From: B8-G4 sp033720735 | GTDB lineage: Bacteria; Bacteroidota; Bacteroidia; Chitinophagales; Saprospiraceae | Length of the DNA stretch: 9,066 nt | Assembly (NCBI GenBank): GCA_033720735.1 | Contig: JAWWBX010000176.1 | Coordinates: forward strand, 1-9,066 | Direction: 5' to 3' | Shown here: one piece after another, positions 5,728-9,066 of the stretch | Layout: every line of letters starts with the position of its first letter | Numbering within the stretch: the stretch's first letter is position 1 | Position numbers and translations under genes: made by a program | The notes under the pieces: model-generated | Told to the model about the DNA's origin: nothing | Databases searched by the model: none | Seen by the model: only the letters and a program-made list of their open reading frames with translations

Positions 5728-5749
5728 GCAAAGGTACGGAAACCTTTGC
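5728..5749. repeat. Perfect 8-bp inverted repeat in the rpsC-rplP spacer
   Basis: The minus strand reads GCAAAGGT (5749-5742), loop TTCCGT, ACCTTTGC (5735-5728). Every base pairs across the 8-bp arms. Downstream come CAAAC and then six T residues (5722-5717). In RNA from readthrough this could make a hairpin followed by a U run, resembling a weak or offset intrinsic terminator or attenuator. However, the stem is only half GC and the U run starts five bases late, so strong termination is not expected. The right arm contains the promoter-like TACCTTTG, so the symmetry might instead be an operator. Confidence 0.6.
5729..5736 (-). promoter_or_regulatory. Putative internal promoter -7 element TACCTTTG upstream of rplP
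   Basis: The minus strand reads TACCTTTG, an exact match to the TAnnTTTG -7 consensus of the primary sigma factor in Bacteroidota. It sits in the only long intergenic gap of the window, 45 bases ahead of the rplP start, just after the rpsC stop. Initiation would be expected a few bases downstream, at about 5720-5725. I could not find a matching TTTG -33 element at the proper distance; the region there reads ATCATTATTTCG. I saw no other exact TAnnTTTG in the minus-strand spacers. Likely function: extra transcription of rplP onward. Inferred, not proven. Confidence 0.5.
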
Positions 5750-5759
5750 GAAATAATGA

Positions 5760-6467
5760 TCAGCGTTTGTCCCCGCGACCGCGTTTGCGACCACCTTTAT
5801 CACCCCTGCGGCCCATACCTGCGTTGAGTGAGAGCGGCCGCTTGGTCAGCACCTCTCCCTTGCAGATCCAGACCTTGATGCCGATCTTGCCGTATACCGT
5901 ATTTGCCTCCTTCAGGGAGTAATCAATATCGGCACGGAAGGTGTGCAGCGGGGTCCGTCCGTCCTTGTATTCCTCGGTACGTGCCATTTCCGCTCCGTTG
6001 AGCCGACCGGAGATGCGCACTTTGATCCCTTCGGCACCCGACCGCATGGTCGACTGGATCGACATCTTGATCGCCCGGCGATAGTTGATCCTTGACTCCA
6101 GCTGACGCGCGATGGACTCGGCCACGATGGCAGCATCCAGCTCCGGCTTGCGGATCTCGAGGATGTTGATCTGCACTTCCGAGCTTGTCAGTTTCTTCAG
6201 CTCTTCGCGGATCTTGTCGACTTCCTGGCCTCCCTTGCCGATGATGATACCGGGCCGTGAGGTATGGATGGTCACTGTGATCCGCTTCAGCGTGCGTTCG
6301 ATCACGATTTTGGCGATCCCTCCTTTATGCACCCTGGCGTAGAGATATTTGCGGATCTTCTCATCCTCTACCACGTTGGCCGGCATGTCTTTGCCACCGA
6401 ACCAACTGGACTCCCAGCCACGGATAATGCCGAGACGATTGCCGATTGGATTTGTTTTCTGACCCAT
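5760..6467 (-). CDS. rpsC: 30S ribosomal protein S3 (uS3)
   Basis: S3 sits in the 30S head and forms part of the mRNA entry channel with S4 and S5, contributing to mRNA helicase activity. The 235-residue product begins MGQKTNPIGNRLGIIRGWES and includes the short SSWFGGKD segment typical of Bacteroidota S3. The KH domain has the RNA-binding GxxG loop as IIIGKGGQEV (GKGG at 77-80). The C-terminal S3 signature follows (GAEGIKVRISGRLNGAEMAR, DGRTPLHTFRADIDY, IGIKVWICKGEV). It ends in a basic Gly/Arg/Lys tail (GRRGDKGGRKRGRGDKR). It begins 26 bases after rplV. The stop is TGA, the only TGA among the genes here. The following spacer is unusually long. Confidence 0.98.
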   Translation of the reverse strand: MGQKTNPIGNRLGIIRGWESSWFGGKDMPANVVEDEKIRKYLYARVHKGGIAKIVIERTLKRITVTIHTSRPGIIIGKGGQEVDKIREELKKLTSSEVQINILEIRKPELDAAIVAESIARQLESRINYRRAIKMSIQSTMRSGAEGIKVRISGRLNGAEMARTEEYKDGRTPLHTFRADIDYSLKEANTVYGKIGIKVWICKGEVLTKRPLSLNAGMGRRGDKGGRKRGRGDKR

Positions 6468-6493
6468 ACAGATGGTATTACAATACTTGTTGA

Positions 6494-6886
6494 TTATTCT
6501 TCTTCGTCATAGACCTCGCCTGCCAACTCCTTGGATGTAGGGATCCGGTTGGACACGACGATCGTCAGATGATTGGTGCGCTTGCGAATGCGGTGTGCCC
6601 GCCCATGGGGTGCCGGCCGGAAGCGCTTGAGCATGGTGCCTTCATCGGAACGGATCTCTTTGATGAAGAGATCGTGATCGTCGGCGTTGGCTGCCATGTC
6701 GTTTTTATACTCCCAGTTGGCGATCGCCGACAGCAATGTCTTTTCAGCCCACACCGATGCTTCCTTCTTTGAGAACTTGAGCACGTTGAGTGCATCGTCC
6801 ACATTGCGACCGCGGATCGTGTCGATCACCAGCCGCATTTTGCGAGCGGACAGTGGGCAATTGCGCATTTTAGCTACTGCTTCCAT
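6494..6886 (-). CDS. rplV: 50S ribosomal protein L22 (uL22)
   Basis: L22 lines the exit tunnel of the large subunit; its beta-hairpin loop forms, with L4, the constriction where macrolides and stalling peptides act. The 130-residue product shows the N-terminal core (CPLSARKMRLVIDTIRG at about 10-26, then AEKTLLSAIANWEYKND) and the tunnel hairpin at about 86-107 (LKRFRPAPHGRAHRIRKRTN, then HLTIVV). The C-terminus is an acidic tail (ELAGEVYDEEE). Length is slightly above the commonest 110-120 but normal for the phylum. No deletion in the loop is seen. It starts 25 bases after rpsS and ends 26 before rpsC. Confidence 0.97.
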   Translation of the reverse strand: MEAVAKMRNCPLSARKMRLVIDTIRGRNVDDALNVLKFSKKEASVWAEKTLLSAIANWEYKNDMAANADDHDLFIKEIRSDEGTMLKRFRPAPHGRAHRIRKRTNHLTIVVSNRIPTSKELAGEVYDEEE

Positions 6887-6911
6887 GTTCCTTGTTTGTT
6901 ACGATCTCCGA

Positions 6912-7175
6912 TTATCTGTTGCCAGAATGCCCTTTAAAGCTTCTGGTCGGTGCAAACTCTCCGAGTTTGTGTCCCACCATGTTTTCGGTGATGAACACCG
7001 GGATGAAGGTTTTGCCATTATGCACGGCGATGGTCTTGCCGACCATGGCTGGCACGATCATCGATGCACGTGACCAGGTCTTGATCACCGACTTCTTGCC
7101 GGTTGCGTCGGCCTGGTTGACCTTCTTCATCAGTTTATGGAACACGTACGGTCCTTTCTTAATGGATCTCGCCAT
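6912..7175 (-). CDS. rpsS: 30S ribosomal protein S19 (uS19)
   Basis: S19 is a 30S head protein that binds 16S rRNA with S13 and takes part in the intersubunit bridge with the 50S central protuberance. The 87-residue product begins MARSIKKGPYVFHKLMKKV. It contains the conserved IKTWSRASMIVPAMVGKTIA at 31-50, then VHNGKTFIPVFITENMVGHK, and ends LGEFAPTRSFKGHSGNR. These segments cover the S19 signature, and the length is normal (about 87-95). It starts only 5 bases after the rplB stop, so translational coupling to L2 is likely. No Shine-Dalgarno; upstream bases are AATTGAG, partly within the rplB end. Confidence 0.98.
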   Translation of the reverse strand: MARSIKKGPYVFHKLMKKVNQADATGKKSVIKTWSRASMIVPAMVGKTIAVHNGKTFIPVFITENMVGHKLGEFAPTRSFKGHSGNR

Positions 7176-7180
7176 CTCAA

Positions 7181-8017
7181 TTATTTTTTAGACTTGGACT
7201 TGCGTTTTGACACGATCATTGCGTTGCTGTACTTCTTGCGATTCCGCGTTTTCTGCCCTTTGGCCATAATGCCGGTCCGTGACCGCGGATGACCTCCTGA
7301 GGCTTTGCCTTCGCCCCCGCCCATGGGGTGATCGACCGGGTTCATCGCAACCCCACGCACGCGTGGGCGTTTTCCGATCCAGCGACTGCGCCCGGCTTTA
7401 CCGAGCACCTGGAGCTGGTGGTCTTGATTTGACGCTGATCCCATCGTCGCTTTGCACGTCAGCAAGACCCTGCGCACTTCGCCTGATGGCATCTTGACCG
7501 TTGCATATTTGCCTTCGCGACCCATCAGGATCCCGTAGGCACCAGCACTGCGTGCCAGGGCGCCGCCCGCTCCCGGACGCAATTCAATGTTGTGGATCAC
7601 CGAACCCAGCGGGATGTCACTCAGGTAGAGGGCATTACCCACCTCAGGTGTGGCATTCGAGCCAGACATGATGGTGCTTCCGACCTGGATACCGCGTGGT
7701 GCCAGGATGTAACGCTTTTCGCCATCGGCATACACGACCAGGGCGATATAGGCCGAGCGGTTCGGATCGTACTCGATCGTCTTGACCGTTCCCTGGACCC
7801 CGTCCTTGTCGCGCTTGAAATCGATCACCCGGTAACGGCGCTTGTGTCCGCCACCGCGGTTGCGCACCGTCATTTTCCCGTCGTGGTTGCGCCCACCTGT
7901 CTTGTGCAGTGGTGCCAGCAGGCTTTTCTCCGGAGTATCCGTGGTCACCTCCTGGAATGCATTCCCCACCCTGAAGCGGGTACCTGGAGTGACCGGATTG
8001 AATTTCTTAAGTGGCAT
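7181..8017 (-). CDS. rplB: 50S ribosomal protein L2 (uL2)
   Basis: L2 is one of the most conserved large-subunit proteins. It is needed for subunit association, tRNA binding and peptidyl-transferase activity. The 278-residue product has an N-terminal part with GGHKRRYRVIDFKRDKDG at about 56-73, the OB and SH3-like core (IEYDPNRSAYIALVVYADGE, ELRPGAGGALARSAGAYG), and the signature NPVDHPMGGGEGK at 226-238. His230 corresponds to the functionally important His229 of E. coli L2; the second His of the DHPHGGG motif is Met232, as in other Bacteroidota. GGHPRSR follows at 241-247 and a Lys/Ser-rich tail ends the protein. Length is normal (about 273-280). A good AGGAG sits 5 bases before the ATG. Confidence 0.98.
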   Translation of the reverse strand: MPLKKFNPVTPGTRFRVGNAFQEVTTDTPEKSLLAPLHKTGGRNHDGKMTVRNRGGGHKRRYRVIDFKRDKDGVQGTVKTIEYDPNRSAYIALVVYADGEKRYILAPRGIQVGSTIMSGSNATPEVGNALYLSDIPLGSVIHNIELRPGAGGALARSAGAYGILMGREGKYATVKMPSGEVRRVLLTCKATMGSASNQDHQLQVLGKAGRSRWIGKRPRVRGVAMNPVDHPMGGGEGKASGGHPRSRTGIMAKGQKTRNRKKYSNAMIVSKRKSKSKK

Positions 8018-8022
8018 AATCG

Positions 8023-8027
8023 CTCCT
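8023..8027 (-). promoter_or_regulatory. Shine-Dalgarno-like AGGAG ahead of rplB
   Basis: The minus strand reads AAGAGGAG-CGATT-ATG. The AGGAG core is 5 bases from the rplB start, close to the classical bacterial spacing. It stands out because I see no comparably placed purine motif in front of the other 19 starts in the window, and Bacteroidota generally do not rely on Shine-Dalgarno pairing. It may be functional for this gene or a chance purine run. Confidence 0.5.
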
Positions 8028-8037
8028 CTTTTATCTG

Positions 8038-8334
8038 TTAGATATCGGTGAAGAAGTCGATCTCCTCACCAGCTGCCAGTGTCACAATTGCTTTCTTGTA
8101 GGGTGCTTGCCGTCCTTTCTGCACACCTCCCCGCGTGTAGCGGCTCTTGGACTTGCCGGGCACGTTGATCGTGTTGACGCCGGTCACGTTGACATTGTAC
8201 ATGTCTTCCACTGCCTTGCGGATCTCGATCTTGTTGGCCTGCTTGTCGACGACGAAGCTGTATTGATTGCGCGTCTCCGAGAGCCTCTCAGCCTTCTCCG
8301 AGATAATTGGTTTGATCAGAATATGTCGTGCCAT
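8038..8334 (-). CDS. rplW: 50S ribosomal protein L23 (uL23)
   Basis: L23 sits at the polypeptide tunnel exit and is the main docking point for trigger factor, SRP and the Sec translocon. The 98-residue product has ILIKPIISEKAERLSETRNQ at 5-24, YSFVVDKQANKIEIRKAVED, and MYNVNVTGVNTINVPGK. These include the conserved rRNA-binding segment followed by the basic loop KSKSRYTRGGVQKGRQAPYK and a final strand (AIVTLAAGEEIDFF). Length is typical of bacterial L23 (about 95-100). It is placed between rplD (21-base gap) and rplB (20-base gap), the invariant L4-L23-L2 order. No Shine-Dalgarno is seen. Confidence 0.98.
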   Translation of the reverse strand: MARHILIKPIISEKAERLSETRNQYSFVVDKQANKIEIRKAVEDMYNVNVTGVNTINVPGKSKSRYTRGGVQKGRQAPYKKAIVTLAAGEEIDFFTDI

Positions 8335-8355
8335 GTCGTTGCGATTTCCCGTTGA

Positions 8356-8982
8356 TTAAGAACAAACGTCATTGATCACTTCCACTGAATTCTCGGAGAT
8401 CACCACTGAGTTGGCGTGCAGGATATGGTAGGGATTGAGATCCCGCGCGTGCACGACTTTCAGTTGCTTCAGATTCCGTCCCGAGAGGTAGAGGTTCTTG
8501 TCGTAATCTGCGACCACAAACAAGGCCTTCTTCCCGTTGAGCTGGAGGTTTTCCAGCACCTGGGCGAATTCCCGTGTTTTCGGTTGATCGAACGTAAAGT
8601 CTTCAAGTATGGTAATGCCCCCAGCCTGTGCTTTCGACGACAACGCCGACCGCCGGGCCAGTTTCCTCACTTTCTTGTTCAGTTTGACCTCGTAATCGCG
8701 CGGACGCGGTCCAAAGGTCCTTCCGCCACTCCGGAACAAGGGGTTCTTGATATCACCGGCACGAGCCGTTCCAGTGCCCTTCTGGCGCTTGATCTTGCGC
8801 GTTGACCCGGTGATCTCATTCCGTTCCTTGGCCTTGTGTGTACCCTGGCGCTGGTTGGCGAGATATTGTTTGACCGAGAGGTAGAGCACATGCTCGTTGG
8901 GCTCGATACCAAACACGCTATCGGGCAGATCGACCGACCGCCCTGTTTTTTCTCCGTTGATATTCAGTACGTCCACCTTCAT
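8356..8982 (-). CDS. rplD: 50S ribosomal protein L4 (uL4)
   Basis: L4 binds 23S rRNA domain I, and its long loop reaches into the exit tunnel beside L22. In E. coli it also represses its own S10 operon at the leader, which is outside this window. The 208-residue product shows an N-terminal strand region (MKVDVLNINGEKTGRSVDLP) and VLYLSVKQYLANQRQGTHKA. The tunnel loop spans about 57-97, including KRQKGTGTARAGDIKNPLFR and GPRPRDY. The Rossmann-like C-terminal domain has KALFVVADYDKNLYLSGRNL and LNPYHILHANSVVIS. Length is normal (about 200-210). It begins 6 bases after the rplC stop, so coupling to L3 is likely. Confidence 0.98.
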   Translation of the reverse strand: MKVDVLNINGEKTGRSVDLPDSVFGIEPNEHVLYLSVKQYLANQRQGTHKAKERNEITGSTRKIKRQKGTGTARAGDIKNPLFRSGGRTFGPRPRDYEVKLNKKVRKLARRSALSSKAQAGGITILEDFTFDQPKTREFAQVLENLQLNGKKALFVVADYDKNLYLSGRNLKQLKVVHARDLNPYHILHANSVVISENSVEVINDVCS

Positions 8983-8988
8983 GTCCGC

Positions 8989-9066
8989 CTATTTTTCAAT
9001 GATTACGAATGAGCCCTTGTGACCAGGGATAGCACCCTTGATCAGGATCAGATTCTGTTCGGGAAA
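8989..9066 (-). CDS. rplC: 50S ribosomal protein L3, C-terminal end only (cut by window edge)
   Basis: Only the last 25 codons and the TAG stop are inside the window. The hand translation is FPEQNLILIKGAIPGHKGSF, then VIIEK. This matches the end of L3, where the conserved NLILIKGAIPGxKG segment precedes a final strand. L3 helps to initiate 50S assembly and reaches close to the peptidyl-transferase centre; the long internal loop that does so is not in view. The position immediately before rplD, with a 6-base gap, agrees with the S10 operon order rpsJ-rplC-rplD. The identification therefore rests on both motif and context. Confidence 0.93.
   Translation of the reverse strand, partial: FPEQNLILIKGAIPGHKGSFVIIEK

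Noticed and set aside
5717..5749. Strong intrinsic terminator after rpsC
   Set aside because: The stem is only 8 bp with half GC and the T run begins five bases downstream of the stem; the operon clearly continues in the same direction. Kept only as a possible attenuator.
1..9066. Novel accessory system, mobile element, CRISPR array or defence island
   Set aside because: All bases are accounted for by 21 collinear housekeeping genes and short spacers; no foreign gene, direct repeat array, insertion sequence end or RNA gene was seen on either strand.

Overview
This window is a stretch of the conserved ribosomal-protein super-operon (S10 plus spc blocks) read entirely from the minus strand. 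In transcription order, from high to low coordinates, it holds rplC (3' end only), rplD, rplW, rplB, rpsS, rplV, rpsC, rplP, rpmC, rpsQ, rplN, rplX, rplE, rpsN, rpsH, rplF, rplR, rpsE, rpmD, rplO and secY (5' part only). That is 21 genes, with 19 complete. No tRNA, rRNA, mobile element, CRISPR array or plus-strand gene can be supported.

The proteins point to Bacteroidota. The L2 active-region motif is DHPMGGGEGK with GGHPRSR rather than the DHPHGGGEGR seen in E. coli. S3 has the GWESSWFGGKD segment near its N-terminus, S14 is the long zinc-free form, and L16 and SecY read like Bacteroidota orthologues. Almost no start codon has a Shine-Dalgarno sequence, which is also typical of the phylum. 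Base composition is moderately GC-rich by eye. This would fit a Saprospiraceae- or Chitinophagaceae-like lineage better than AT-rich flavobacteria, but the family placement is a guess.

Packing is extremely tight: spacers run from minus 1 (rplX/rplE share one base in TAATG) to about 26 bases. The single exception is the 76-base gap between rpsC and rplP. It carries a perfect TACCTTTG match to the Bacteroidota -7 promoter element, lying inside an 8-bp inverted repeat, followed by a second small hairpin just ahead of rplP. The junction that separates the S10 and spc operons in E. coli (rpsQ/rplN) is only 20 bases here and has no promoter or terminator that I can see. The whole block probably behaves as one transcription unit with a possible booster promoter at rplP.

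The gene products assemble the two ribosomal subunits. Six are 30S proteins: S19, S3, S17, S14, S8 and S5. Fourteen are 50S proteins: L3, L4, L23, L2, L22, L16, L29, L14, L24, L5, L6, L18, L30 and L15. SecY, the last gene, is the membrane channel that accepts nascent chains from the ribosome; L23 and L29 line the exit-tunnel mouth near where SecY docks. I looked for an undescribed system and did not find one. The findings are regulatory and lineage-level details of an otherwise ordinary housekeeping region.
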